Assembly (NCBI RefSeq): GCF_963676685.1 | Contig: NC_092354.1 | Location: 74,475,335-74,539,334 of the forward strand | Direction of reading: 5' to 3' | DNA from: Mytilus edulis | Taxonomy: Eukaryota; Mollusca; Bivalvia; Mytilida; Mytilidae | Length of the DNA stretch: 64,000 nucleotides | Shown: positions 50,261 to 63,419 of the stretch, in pieces | How the letters are laid out: each line of letters opens with the position of its first letter | How positions within the stretch are numbered: position 1 is the stretch's first letter | The notes under the pieces: generated by a model | Told to the model about the DNA's origin: nothing | Database searches by the model: none | What the model saw: only the letters and a program-made list of their open reading frames with translations | Translations under genes and position numbers: made by a program

Positions 50261-50940
50261 TTGCACAAGTATGAATTAGAAATAATTTTTTGATAAGAAA
50301 ATGTACTTGTGTGGCACTATTTCAACATCGTTTAATTTCGTATATTCCTTCCAAAATGTTTACCTTAATACATATGATCATGTGTCCCTGTTGTTAAAAT
50401 TGTGACACTTTAATTACACAATAGTATCGTCTTTCCTTCGTTATTTCTTTTTTTTTTTTGACAACTCGATTTTTTAAACAAGACAAGTTTAAAACTTTAA
50501 TCAATAAGCATTCGAGAAAATTGTATTACAATGTATAGTCCCCTACCAATAGACATCTTATTATACAGGAACAAAATGCTAAAATTGATCTATAACTTGT
50601 CATTGTTTTAGCTATATCGATAATATTTTGAAGCATGATGAGAAAAGGTGTTGAAACTGAATAATAGAGTAAATTTTCTTAGGATCGTAAATCTGCACAA
50701 ATTTATCAGAACGGAACGACATTAGTACTTGGTCTGTAATTTGTCACTATAAACCTTCAAACTAATTTCTAAATCAATATCTTGAAGAATAACATAGCAA
50801 AAAGGAGAAAAACTGAAAATTCGAATGACCATAACTTTTCGCCACATTATCAGATCGGAACAAATTTTAAATTTAATATATAAATTGCCATGATAACACT
50901 ATATAGATATAAGAAGATGTGGTAGGAGTGTCGATAATTC

Positions 50941-53100
50941 TCAATCCATGTTACAATAGGTAAAAAAATATACCATAATATTTCAGAATAAAATTTAATC
51001 GTACTTTATTAATACTTTACTTTGAATGATACGTGAATTGTTTGGGACAGCTAAAACTCATTACGACTACAATAGAAAATCTTTCCTTACAGTAATAGAT
51101 ATTTCGGGTTTTGCATCCAAAAGACATATATGTATGAGAATTCGGCATATTCAAAGAAATGAGTCGAGTTTCATGCATGTTGCATCACTTACTATTATTG
51201 ATGGTTAACACTAAGGCTTGTAAAATTTCACTTCTCCAGTAATTTGTCAATGTAGTTGTTACTTACTGTTTCAATTTTGAAAAGCAGTGTCATCGGAAAA
51301 CAAAAATAATGTACAAATCACAAACTATTTTTAAAACAAGAATTTTGAAATTATTCGGACTAGTATACCATTATATGTCAAAATAAAATGTTATCTTACT
51401 TTATTCATACTTTACTTCGAATGACACGTGAATTGTTTGGGACAGCTAAAACTCATAACGACTAAAATTGGAAATATAAAACGTGTACGTCCTCCAGTAA
51501 TAGATATTTCGTGTGACTCTTGAACTCTTGAACAATGTAGAGGTTTACCTTATTAATTTCGAAAAATATGCACGCATAGAGCTTTGGAGTTCTTTGAAAA
51601 GCTTCAAAAAACAATAAAAGGGATCAAACTAACATGATCTATTATCATTAGCTTGACTTTTGATCGTATATCTTTTTCTTAATGCCATTTGTTCCCAAGG
51701 TCAATGCAAAACGTCCCATTGGTATAAAACCTTTTTTTACAGAGTTGTCGCTACAAATATGTTGTACAATATATAAATGGTGTTTCTATCCATAAAGAGA
51801 TGGTAAAAAAAATTTGCTCAAATTAACTACTTTTGTATTTGTCATCATTGTTGAAGTTTTGAAATTAAAAATAATATGTTTCAACATTCAAGAAGAAGAA
51901 AAAGATTTTTCTACATTGTACATATGTAACATCAGTCAAAATATTTAAAAATAAAAAAAACGTTTGCTTACAGTTCAGATAGTGTTTTCATTCATGACAA
52001 GATTTGGCAAAATAATAAGAACATCTTAGCATTAATGAAAATATATGGTTTTGTTTCTATACATTCATTCAGTGGTTATTAGTAAACGTTGACTAGCCAT
52101 AAAGACCTCTCATTGTCTTTAGATGCCATTTACGGATTCTAAATATATATAACACCGACAAAAAAATCTTTAGCAATCAATTGTTATCCAATTGTTTATT
52201 GTACCATATAAAGAAATGTTGAATATCATATTCACAAAATGTCAGGAAAAACAAACTAACATACATTAAGTATTAGAAAAAAATATCAAATGAATATTTT
52301 ATGTGTTTCAGGTTGTTTCTACGAAATGGAGATAATCGTATTAGAAGATTGATATTTCTTGTCAAATAGTTCACTTGTTGAAATAAATATATTTGAATTT
52401 AGTCAATTTTCATCTGATTGAAAAAGCTTGGTTTACATAGTTTAAAAAGAAATTAACCTACAGATAATAGTTATCAATGGTAATTGTGAATTCATCAACT
52501 CGATACGAAACGTGGGAAATATCACAAATTTTACAACAGCAAATGCTAACGCCTCTTTGCCGTATTGTGAATACATTAAAACTGAAATCTTATCTCAAAG
52601 ACAAATTAATTATATTTCAATACGTAAAGACATAAGAGTTGCAAGAAAAAAACACAATAAAATACTCACGTCGTTTTCTAAGTGCCTCAACTGAAAAACG
52701 ACAAAAGAAAAATTAAATCTTACATTATTTGTACTCAACTTTGAATGATACTGAATCTGTGTAGGACAGCTTAAATTCTTAATAAAGTCCATTGCAGTAA
52801 TAGGCATTTATTGTTTTGCATGCAATACACAAATTTGTATGAGAAAAGAAATGCGGCTAGTTCTGTTGCATCACTTACTATTTCTGGTGACTTACACTTG
52901 GTGACAAGAACTACTTTTCTGCAGTAATGAGTCAATTTAGTAACAACGTCAGCTTTGGATAGCAGTATCATTTAAGATATAGATGTCATTCACACATCGG
53001 TTATGTTTAATTGCTCTATTTAGTATCCTTATGTTATTCTACTACAATTGACTTTACGACTAGAAATATGAGTTACCTTGTTTCATTAAATTCTGAACAA
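50941..53100. repeat. Segmental duplication, rearranged copy B
   Basis: Several pieces (51000-51290, 51395-51510, 52300-52440, 52640-53060) repeat parts of copies A and C. The block TTTGAATGATACGTGAATTG recurs at about 51020, 51415 and 52740, and at 49290 and 59680 in the other copies. It contains the microexon 52670-52690. Confidence 0.7.
52670..52690 (-). CDS. Candidate 21-nt microexon
   Basis: Acceptor GTCGTTTTTCAG, donor GTGAGTATTTT. In phase 1 it reads xEALRKR plus one base. Its flanks are homologous to those of 49237-49254 for more than 40 bp on the donor side. Both could be consecutive or alternative exons in the 5' part of the Roc-COR gene. Confidence 0.45.
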
Positions 53101-53599
53101 TGTATTACATGTATTAATTGAAATGGCTTTTTTCGTAAGAAACATATTAACAAAATAAGTAAACATGCATTTAACGAAAACATTTGATGTATTTATTACA
53201 CAAAAAAAAACAGAATACTCTTTTATTAAAAAAAAGGTTGATGATTAGTTATCTCCTTGTCTTACAGACACTACAACCTTCCTCGGACTTGTTAAGCCAA
53301 ATATTGTTATCTTATCACTCAGAAAATAGGAATCTAAATTCATTTATGAACTAATATTCAAAATTGAAATCAGTTTGCAAACGCTATATATATCACAAGA
53401 GTTTATCAAATCGATTTCTTTTGTATTGCTGCATTTCAACAGTACCCAGATAGATATGTCCACTGAGAAAAACCACCAATCGCAACCAAATTCAAATCTA
53501 TCAAAGTCTTTCCATTCTAAAAAAGTTATTAACCAATAAATATGTTATGAATATGAGACATAGCACGCGTCTTTGAATTAACATATACTACGATTATCA

Positions 53600-54515
53600 T
53601 TTTTTTTCGAGGGAACTTGGGATTCGCGCCCCAAAAAATACTATGCTCACCTTGGTCTATGTGCATATTAAACAATGGACACAGATGGATTCATGACAAA
53701 ATTGTGTTTTGGTGATGGTGATGTGTTTGTAGATATTACTTTACTAAACATTCTTGCTGCTTACAATTATCTCTCTATATAATGAACTTGGCCAAGAAGT
53801 AACAGTGGAAAATATTTTCATTTTTTTTAAAAAAAATGATGAAAATTGCTTAAAATTGAATATAAAGGTCAATAACTCCTTAAGGGGTCAATTGACCATT
53901 TTTATTATGTTGACTTATTTGTAGATCTTACTCTGCTGTACATTATTGCTTTTTACAATTGATCTTTATCTATAATAATATTCAAGATAATAACCTTGAG
54001 CTGCAAAATTATCTTAAAATTACCAATTTAGGGGCAGCCATCCACCAATGCGTTGGCATTTTGATCTGAAAATTTAGGAGGAGACAGATCTTGACCTATT
54101 GCACAATTTAAGTAATTGTAGATTTGCACTAAATGGTTTGGTATCAGAGGTACATGTATGAACCAAAAGCTACATTTTACTTAATGTACTATGTTTAGCA
54201 ATTTCGGTTATTATTGCTGTTTACTGATTATCGCTATCTATTATTATATTCAAGATAATAACCAAAAACTGCAAAATTTCCGTATAATTACCAATGCAGG
54301 TGCAAAAACATAACAACAGATTGTCCGATTCATCTGAAAATTTCATGGCAGATACATATTGACCTGATAAACAATATTAACCCATGTCAGATTTGCTTTA
54401 ACATTGTTTAAATGCCTTGGTTTCAGAAATATAAACCAAAATCTCCATTTTACACCCTGTGTTTTATTTTGAGCCATGGCGGCAATCTTGGTCGGTTGTC
54501 CGGGTAACCGGACAC
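53600..54515. repeat. Non-coding dispersed repeat with internal subunits
   Basis: Two or three diverged subunits share ATATTCAAGATAATAACC, GCAAAATT and ATTACCAAT, preceded by TTGCTgtTTACaaTTgaTC-like blocks. AATAACTCCTTAAGGGGTCA is, from memory, frequent in mussel genomes. No coding potential was seen. Confidence 0.5.
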
Positions 54516-54524
54516 ATTTTGTAA

Positions 54525-55800
54525 ATAAAGGCAACAGTAGTATACCGCTGTTTAAAACTCATAAATCCATGGACAAAAAACAAAATCGGGGTAACAAACT
54601 AAAACCGAGGGAAACGCATTAAATATAAGAGGAGAACAACGACATAACACCGAAACGTAACACACACAGAAACGGACCAAGCATCAGACAAAACACCACG
54701 AGAATAACAAATATAACATGAAAACCAAATACATGAATTTGGGACAGACAAGTACCGTGCCACGTCTTATCTCAATTTCTCAAAAATAAGAGAAAACACA
54801 AACGACTCAACGTTAAAATGCAACACACACAGAAACGAACAATAATATAACAATGGCCATCTTCCTGACTTGGTACAGGACACTTTTAAAGGGGAATAAC
54901 AGTGGTGGGTTGCACCTGGTTTTGTGGCATGCCAAACCTCGCACTTTAATGGCAAAGTTAAAAACATTGAAATGACAACATAATATTACAGGACTACAAT
55001 ACAAATTAATAGGAGAACATATTAGACAAAGAAAAACATGATTAATAGATAACAAAAAGCATCAGGTTTAAAATTCAATACGCCAAAAACGCGCCTTGTC
55101 CACACAGGACTTACAAGTGACGCCCAGATATAACAGATCGAAAGTGAAAAAAGTACAAAGTTGTACAACACTGAAGATCAAAAGTTGAAAAGGTTTCGCC
55201 AAATACGGCATTGTTTTTATGCCCGGGATAATAACATTCTTATTATAAAGAACAATTCATGCTATTGCAAACAGTAAATTTTACCAAATGAATATGAAAG
55301 AGATATATATAAAGAAACTGAAGTATTAACTAATTACAGAAAACTAAACCCGAATACATAACGCCCAGAAATAAAAGATCGAAAGTGAAAAAGGTACAAA
55401 GTTGTACAGCACTGAAGATAAAACGTTGAAAAGGTTTTGCCAAATACGGCATTGTTTTTATGCCCGGGATAAGAACATCCTTATTATATAGAACAATTCA
55501 TGCTATTGCAAACAGTAAATTTTAACAAATGAATATGAAAGAGATATACATAATGAAACTGAAGTATTAACTAATTACAGAAAACTTAACCCGAATACAT
55601 AATGCTATTAAAGTTTAACACAGAATAGACACACCCGAATCAGTCCAGGCGTCAACGTAATTAAAACAATGTGACGTCACATACGATGGCGAAAAGGCAC
55701 AAACGTTATGCCACATTTGAATTTATGAAATTTAGAAACAGCATGACGTCACATATGTAAACTATCAAAGTGAAATAGAATTAGGATTGATTTAAGATTA
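54525..55800. mobile_element. Retroelement tail with 241-bp tandem duplication
   Basis: Begins GGCAACAGTAGTATACCG and shares blocks with 58380-59070 and 11755-12300. Units 55121-55361 and 55362-55602 form a direct duplication (period 241 bp). A strongly decayed hammerhead block lies at about 55077-55123 on the minus strand (GGCGTC, CTTGTAAGTCC, GGAC, AAGGCGCG). It adjoins the truncated Penelope-like element downstream. Confidence 0.6.
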
Positions 55801-56201
55801 TATTAGAACTAAATACTGATAATTCATTTAAACAAAATGCATATTGCAATACTTATAAATAACAATTAACTGTAATATATATATATATGTCCAGTTTGTT
55901 ATGAATCCAACTTCAAACGTAAATAATCGTACAAAATTTAATATAATTAATAAAGGCGGTGATTAATTTTTCTATCCGTAACACCTAAATATAATAAAAA
56001 GACGTCAACACATTTGACAAAATCCGATGAAAATTACAAATATAACATTAAACATGTAAACTAAATACATGAATTTGGGATCAACAAGTACAGAAACACG
56101 TCTTATAGTAATGCGAATTCACATTCAGCAAAACAGTCACAATCGGGAATAAGTCACGTTTGGTAATTAAAAGATTAGACGACATAATGACAAACCACAA
56201 T

Positions 56202-57161
56202 CTACCATGTGATAAAAATGTCCTTAGCTAGTTTGGTTAAAGAGACATCATATGGGTCCACCAATTCGTGATGGTGTCCATACAATTTACGGAGTGTTAA
56301 TTTTAATCTGTCCTCCTCATAATTTTGTTGGAGCAGTTTCTGCGTAAGGAGCACACTCCTGTATATGAAGTCCGTATAGTGTGAACAAGCACGTGAATAA
56401 CGTATCAATTGTGATATGTAAACACCATACGAAGGGGCAGAGGGTATGTTACTGCTGAGAAATGGGAAATTGATAATTGGGAAGTTGAAATCGTCCCGTT
56501 TATCATAGATTTTCGTGTGAAGTCGTCCATCTACGTCAATATTGAGGAAAAGATCAAGGTATGAAGCAGTCCTTCTAGTATCAGTAGTATCCTTAATTTC
56601 AAGTTCACTGGGATATATGAGATGTAAGTATTGGCTGAAGTATGGGTTGTTCAATGATAAAACATCATCAATATATCGGAAAGTAAAATTAAAGAATTTC
56701 GCAAGGTGCTTTTTCTTTTTGTCTTTTAGAAGGTTCTGAATAAATTCTGCTTCATACGAATACAAAAACAAATCAGCCAGCAGGGGTGCACAATTAGTAC
56801 CCATTGAAATACCGACTGTCTGTTGAAATATAAATCCTCCAAACTCAACAAGTATATTGTCGATCAAAAAGTCCAGCATTTTAATAATATCATCTTCAGT
56901 ATATTTTCTGGAAGATTCAGTGTGATTCTTAACAAAATATGAATTATTGTATCCCAAAACAAGAAACTTGTATCTACGATTCCCATTTTTATAGAAAAAG
57001 CTCTGTTTTATGAGATGGTGTAGTCGATCTTTCAACTGAGCATGGGGAATAGTAGTATATAGCGTAGAAAAATCAAAAGTTTTTATGTTGCTGCAAAATT
57101 GCAAAGATTGTGATTGAAGGTGATCTTTCAACTGATATACCCCAATGATGATTGTGGCCAA
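56202..57161 (-). mobile_element. Penelope-like reverse transcriptase, 5' truncated
   Basis: A 319-codon open frame without internal stops. Motifs in order: NIKTFDFSTLYTTIPHAQL (motif A), QQTVGISMGTNCAPLLADLF (motif B), FRYIDDVLSLNNPYF (motif C with catalytic DD), SYLDLFLNIDVDGRLHTKIY, then the thumb region with GHHHELVDPYDVSL. FDFSTLYTTIP and the PLADLFLYSYE block are typical of Penelope-like elements. The N-terminal fingers are missing: upstream of motif A the frame runs into unrelated sequence and a GAC repeat. No GIY-YIG endonuclease follows. The catalytic residues are intact, so the insertion is fairly young, but it is incomplete and presumably inactive. Confidence 0.85.
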
Positions 57162-57215
57162 GTTTGGTTCGAGTTAGCCCAGTGATTTCAGGAGAAGATT
57201 TATGTAAAAGTTTAA

Positions 57216-57285
57216 GACGACAGACGACGAAAGACGACGAGAGACGACGGACGGACGACGACGACGACGACGACGGACGACGGTA
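57216..57285. repeat. (GAC)n microsatellite
   Basis: GAC/GGAC/GAGAC repeats directly upstream of the truncated reverse transcriptase, at its 5' breakpoint. Confidence 0.92.
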
Positions 57286-58379
57286 GACAAGTGATGAGAA
57301 AGCTCACTTGGTTCGGGCAAGGTGAGATAAAAAGGTTAAGCTGATGCTAAATATGTTTCAACATTAAAGAATTCACAAAATGCCTTTACAAATTAACTAA
57401 ACAACTTTATGTTTTAGAAAAACAAATCTAAGTCTGAAAATAAATGTTTCGTGTGTTTTACGTTGTTCCTACGAAAAGAGGATAATCGTAATAGAATATT
57501 GTTTTCTATGGTAAAATTGTTCAATTGTTGAAATAAATATATTTGATTTTCGGATACTAAATTAATTTGTATCTGATTTAACAAGCTGGTTTACATATTA
57601 TGAAACGCTGTTTAGAATACTACATATAATATAAATAACAATTAATATAGTAATAAAGTGTGTGACTGACGATTGTTGTTTAACAATGGACACCCACTGT
57701 AATTGATAAGGCTTTCCTGTTTTATACTTTCATTTACTTATATAGTGTGGATGCGTTGGTTACAAATATTTATTGTAATTTTTAATTTAATCATTGATAC
57801 TGAAAACTTTTATTGATCTGTCTTGGCAGTTGACCATCCCTTTCATGGGAAATCAAAATCGATGTTAAGATCAACGATTATAAGACTGAATATATATCTT
57901 TTCAAGGAAAATCCAAATGGCTGAGACCCTACATTTCATTTTCCCGCGTGTTTGGGTATGATATATTCTATAAACCTTAACCAGTTTTTACCTTATTCTT
58001 AAAATCAATAAAAACAGAACAAACAAGCATTTAACTTAGTCACATGTTAAAACTATGTTTTTTTTTCTTTTTTCTACATTTATATTTTTGAAACTCAGAT
58101 GAAATGGTCTCTAAATTAGCTGATATGTCATGAACACTTTTTGTCATTTCAGTTTATTTCTATGAATTATTGTTTTTGCCTTAATGTACATATATTAAGT
58201 ATGACGCAATACTTTTATGTCGAATACAAGAATTGTTCTTAAGAATCCACAACAACAATTATTGTATAAACTATTCATAAATTATGCAGGCCACTTGTAG
58301 AATTGATGTAGAAAACTTTGAAGAAAATAATTTTACAGGTTTCAAATACCTATCGTTTAACAAACAGACATCATATGAT

Positions 58380-59070
58380 TTTAAATAAAGGCAAGAGTAG
58401 TATACCGATATTCAAAAGTCCTAAATCAACTGAGAGAAATATAGGCAACAGTAGTATACCGTTGTTCAAAACTCATAAATCCATGGACAAAAAAACAAAA
58501 TCGGGCAAACAAACTAAAACTGGAGGAAACGCAGTAAATATAAGAGGAGAACAACGACACAACATTTAAATGTAACACACACAGAAACAAACTAAGAATT
58601 AGACAAAATCCAATGAGAATAACAAATATAACATCAAATAGATAAATAAGTACCGTGACACGTTTTATAGTAATGTGAATTCACAATAAAAAAAGGGGAA
58701 ACAAACGGCACAACGGAAAAACAACGTTAAAATGTAACACACACAGAAACGAACTATAATATAACAATGACCATTTTCCTGACTTGGTACAGGACATTTT
58801 TAAAGGAACAAAATGGTGGGTTGAACCTGGTTTTGTCGCATGCCAAACCTCCCTCTTTTATGGCCATGTGAAATATAATATTAAAATGACAACACAACAT
58901 TACAGGACTACAATATAAATAAATAGGAGAACACAATTGACAAAAAAACACACGATTAATAGCTAACAAAAGGCAACAAGTTTAAAATCCTAATACGCCA
59001 AAAGTGCATTTTGCACACAAAAGACTTACCAGTGACGCCCAGATACAAAACATTGAAAGCCGAAAGAGAA
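58380..59070. mobile_element. Retroelement tail, third copy
   Basis: Starts with two successive AGTAGTATACCG blocks and includes CCTGACTTGGTACAGGAC and GGTGGGTTGAACCTGGTTTT. It ends with a decayed hammerhead block on the minus strand (about 58990-59036, CTGGTAAGTC). It is homologous to 54525-55230 and 11755-12300. Confidence 0.65.
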
Positions 59071-59612
59071 AATCGAATGCAAGTTACCACTTTAAACCGT
59101 GGGACAAACATCAACTATTAGAGGAAGACATGGAAACAACAGAAACACTGAAGTGCAACAAGAAACATCGTCAACATACATAGAACCGAACTATTTAATA
59201 AAAACTTAGAATCGAACTAAAAATATTTTAAAAATCAATTATCAAGCCCTGACAACTTTTGAGTCTTTGATTTGAATACTGAAAACATGATTCTGGTCCA
59301 AAATTAATTAAATTCAATCTATATTGCTTTAATTTTAGCTTTATACCGATTATCATCCCAAAAACTACTATTCAAAACGAAACGCCATGATTATAGTTTT
59401 GAAATGTCATAGATTTTGTGAAGTCATCAACTCTTTACATAACGATTGAGACATGTCAAAAATTATACAACGCCAAAAGCCCGCGCTTCGTATATCATTT
59501 CTTAGATATGGTCGAAATGTGAATTCATTAATATTTTATAGCTATAGCACAATAAATGTATGTAATACGTAAAGACTTTAGAGTTACAAAACAAAACATG
59601 ATAAAATATCTC

Positions 59613-59635
59613 CCGTATATATAGTGAATACATCA
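59613..59635 (-). pseudogene. Broken microexon in copy C
   Basis: Homolog of 49237-49254. The acceptor TTTTTTTTCAG remains, but the donor GTGAGT has become GGAGAT and the length is 23 nt, no longer a multiple of three. Confidence 0.5.
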
Positions 59636-60489
59636 CTGAAAAAAAATAATTATAACTTACAGCATTCATACTCTACTTTGAATGATACATACATTGTTTG
59701 GGATAGCTGCAATTAGTACGATTAAGTTAAAAATTGAAACGTATATCGCCCTTACAGTAATAAGCATTCCTTGTTTAACATGCATACGACAAATACGTAT
59801 TAGAATTCGGCACATTCAAAGAAATGTGTCCAGTTGTGTTGCATTATTTAATTTACTGATGGTTACACTTGGTGGCAAGTAATACTTTTCAACAGTAATG
59901 AGTCAATTTAGTTACAACGTCATGTTACTGTTTAAGCTTTGGATAGCAGTGTCCTCGGAACAAAATACAATTAGCAATCACAACGAAATATTTTCACAAG
60001 AATCTTACAATTATTTGGAGTATGATTGAGTGCAAGTAGTATCATTTACGATCATTTATGTCATTTACACATCGGTTATGATTGGTTACTCTTCTTAGGA
60101 TTCTTACGGTATAATATGAAGCAACATACTACAATTAACCTGGTAATGAGTATAAATAAGGGCAACCTTGTTTCGCATAATAATTTATCAGTGACTTTTC
60201 AGAAGATTAATGTTGTAAACTTAGCTCCAACACTTAGAAACTGTCTGTGACACTTTTTGAATCCGCGATGGTGAATGAAACAAAATTATATTCATAATAA
60301 GTAACTCTTAAACAATGTATTTATTTTGTAAAATATGCGCACATAGAGATTCAGAGTTCTTTGAAAAGCTTTACATAGGGTTCAAACTAACATGATTCCT
60401 TATTATTAACTTCACTTTTGATCATAGATTTTATTTTTAATTAAAAGTGGCTTATCAACCATTTTTCACATAAGAAAATTCTTAATCAA

Positions 60490-60630
60490 GTCATGAATAT
60501 GACAGTTGTTATACATTCCTTTGATGTGTTTGATATGTTTCGGCTGTTGATTTTGTCATTTTGATTGGGGAATTCCCCTTTTTAAATGTTTCTCGGAGTT
60601 GAGTATTTTTCTTATTTTATCTTTTAAATA
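60490..60630 (+). repeat. Dispersed repeat (TTGATGTGTTTGAGCTTTTG family)
   Basis: Contains GTTTCGGCTGTTGATTTTGT and TCTCGGAGTTGAGTATTTTT. It lies in segmental copy C. Confidence 0.7.
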
Positions 60631-60976
60631 CGTTGCACAAATATAAATTAGGAACATTTTTTTTTATAAGAAAATGTACTTGTGTGGCACTTTTTTTATA
60701 CATCGTTTAATTTCGTATATTCCTTCCTAAATGTTTACCTATCTATAACTTGTCTTTGTTTAAACTATATCGATAATATTTTGAAGCATGATGAGAAAAG
60801 GTGTTGAAACTGAATTATAGAGTAAATTTTCCTAGGATCATAAATCTGCACAAAATCATCAGAACGGAACGACATTAGTACTTGGTCTGTAATTTGTCAT
60901 TATAAACCTTCAAACTAATTTCCAAATCAATATCTTGAAGAATAAAATAACAAAAAGGTGAAAAACTCAAAATTCA

Positions 60977-61499
60977 AATGACCATAACTTTTCTCAACAT
61001 AATCAGATCGGAACAAATTTTAAACTTGCCATGATAACACTATATAGATATAAGAAGATGTGGTAGGAGTGTCGATAACTCTCAATCCATGTTAGTAATA
61101 GTAAAAGTTCAATGATAAGTTAATATTAATATTAAAAGACCTCCGAAGAAAAAGGGGAGTTCAGATCCTTGAGCCCGAACGGTGAGGGGATTTGAACAGC
61201 CCTTTTTGTGAGTAGGTCTTTTAATGTCAATATTAAATTAATCATTGAACTTTTACTGACTTACAAACCGTCAAAAATATAAAAAAGTACATAAAAAGCA
61301 ATTGCAGAAACCTAATTCCCCTAATAGTTAAACAGAACTCAGACTAATATGTACAATTAACAGTTACCAAATTGAAATGATAACGGACCGATTTAATGGC
61401 ATTACATCATATAATTATTTATTCAAGATAAAAAAAAATGGATCTTAACACCAAATGATAGTTTTACAAAATTAGGGGGGAAATTTATACTTTTTAGCC
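60977..61499. repeat. Local duplication, left copy
   Basis: Nearly identical to 63420-64000 (which runs off the window), with a few indels such as an extra block at about 63770-63810. It includes the hairpin MITE 61100-61257. Confidence 0.9.
61100..61257. mobile_element. 158-bp hairpin MITE
   Basis: Inverted arms of about 44 bp: left AGTAAAAGTTCAATGATAAG to TTAAAAGACCT, right AGGTCTTTTAA to TTGAACTTTTACT. The inner part (GAGCCCGAACGGTGAGGGGA) is also partly self-complementary. There is no coding capacity. Confidence 0.8.
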
Positions 61500-62888
61500 A
61501 GTTTTTCAAAATAACGATTTCTTATTTAATAAATCAGGCAAACAAAACCCCATACAAACTTCATTTAAAACTGACCAATGAATATTATGCCCAACAACTT
61601 CATGCTATATATACTTGATTTTTTGGATCTGTCAGTAATCATGAAACAGAATCGTAATCAGACCTTAGAAAACAGTAAGTAAACTCTTCCAACAATTAGC
61701 TTTTTAAACAGCTTGTTTAGGAACCTCTAATCGGACAGTCATAGATGCATAAGGTCCTTCACAATATTCATCTGGTAAATGTTCCTTTTGTTTCTGATTT
61801 GTTAATTTTCCTACATTAAGATACATGCGAATGCAAAATAATTACTTTTGTCTATTCAGTCCAATTAATTAATAGATCTTGCTGTATTTGTGGGTTTTTT
61901 TTTAATTTATTTAAATAGTTACTTATGCATGCAAACTTCAATGAATAAAACCGTATTAAACTAGGTTTCACTGTGCCGATCAAAACATGTTGGATGAGAT
62001 ATATTCGCAAGTTCAATATATTATATGATTACAAACACTTTCATTTAGTCGTCCGTTATTCCCTTTTCATGTCTAAATGAAGCAAAAACACCTGAAAAAA
62101 ACGTTTATCTTTCTTAGTTTTATCCTTGCCTGACAAAAAAAAATATCATATGTTATAAATCGTATTTAAACATTAGATAAGAACAATAGTAAAAAAATAT
62201 TGAAAACTTTTGAATAAGCAGTCAGTTATGTGATAAACTGAAGAGAACCATCCACCCCCCTCCCCAAAAAGAAAAAAACGAAAACAACATAAAAATTTAA
62301 ATGGAAATTGTAAATTATAGAATTTTACAAGATCTTGTCTGTGTGTGGTAAGTACTAGTACTGAAACAGAGAAATTAATCAAATTGATTGATTATTGTTT
62401 GCTATTCGTCCAGTAGCAAATATTTCATGCCTGTTAACACTTTTATTATATATACACGTAATCGTCCTGAATATTAATTTTATTCGCCGCTGGTCGCCAT
62501 CCATTATCATTATTTATTTTACCGTTTTATTATACGGTGAAGTTTTTTTCTTTTACTGGTATATATTAAAATTTCTTAAATGTTTACCAATCAAAATTAA
62601 AAAATGGCAGGTAAAATCTTTCAAACACTTGTGATTATTGGGATTATTATCTTTGACGGTAAATAATATTAAATCAAATGTGCCTTTTCGGATATATAAC
62701 ATTTGACGGAAAATATTATTGAATCAACTCTGTATAACTATTATTTAGTCATGGGTCGGTTTTGAGCTTATTATTCTGTATACGGAATGTTCTATAAAAA
62801 AAGACTGAATGTTGAATATTTTTATTTATCTGTGTCTTTGGGTTGCTGTCGTATGTACCGATTATCAGGTTATCTGCATGTTGATGTC
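61500..62888. other. No gene seen
   Basis: AT-rich sequence between the local duplicates. Short frames on both strands have no recognisable domain. Confidence 0.4.
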
Positions 62889-63028
62889 GTTAAATATCAG
62901 CTACGAGACATAATATGAAGCTTTTTGTCGAGTGAGCGTAGCGAACGAGATCAAAAAGCCTTCATATAATGTCAAGCAGCGGATATTTTTTAACTTATCA
63001 AGTCATCACAAAAGATGACTTGATAAGT
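62889..63028. mobile_element. Nested hairpins
   Basis: An imperfect palindrome at 62889-62995 (GACATAATATGAAG against CTTCATATAATGTC, with centre GAGTGAGCGTAGCGAACGAG) is followed by a perfect 15-bp hairpin (62993-63007 with 63014-63028, ACTTATCAAGTCATC). A direct repeat of GATGACTTGATAA follows at once. This resembles a small foldback MITE. Confidence 0.65.
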
Positions 63029-63419
63029 TCATCACAAAAGATGACTTGATAAATTCGGGTCAAAGTTATTAACGTCGGTTCAAACATTATGACGTCGCTG
63101 ATATGTCCGGGTCAAAGTAAGTAAGGCCGGGTCAACGTATTTGACGTCACAAAGACATGATACGGAATAATATTAAGAGCTGAACAGAGTGATATAGACA
63201 GTGGGACGACCGATAATAATGTATATCTTTATCTCCTTTAATTCAAAACCAAGATTCGCTTGGGTATAGAAATATTGACATCCCTAGACCTCTCCCGTCC
63301 CCCAGTATACCCTTGCTAATTGGGTGCGTTCGTTTGGCTTATTGGTTATATAAATACGCAGCTTTGTCCGATCAAAATTATATAATAGGAATGTATATCA
63401 GATGCCTGATGCAGTGAGA

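Larger units (their letters stand above)
47930..50940. repeat. Segmental duplication, copy A
   Basis: Aligns collinearly with 57760-61095 with many small differences and indels. It carries a microexon (49237-49254), the 48692-48835 minisatellite and the 50120-50260 dispersed repeat. Confidence 0.8.
57760..61095. repeat. Segmental duplication, copy C
   Basis: Collinear with 47930-50940. Compared with copy A it carries an added retroelement tail (58430-59070), fewer 30-bp units and a broken microexon. Confidence 0.8.
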
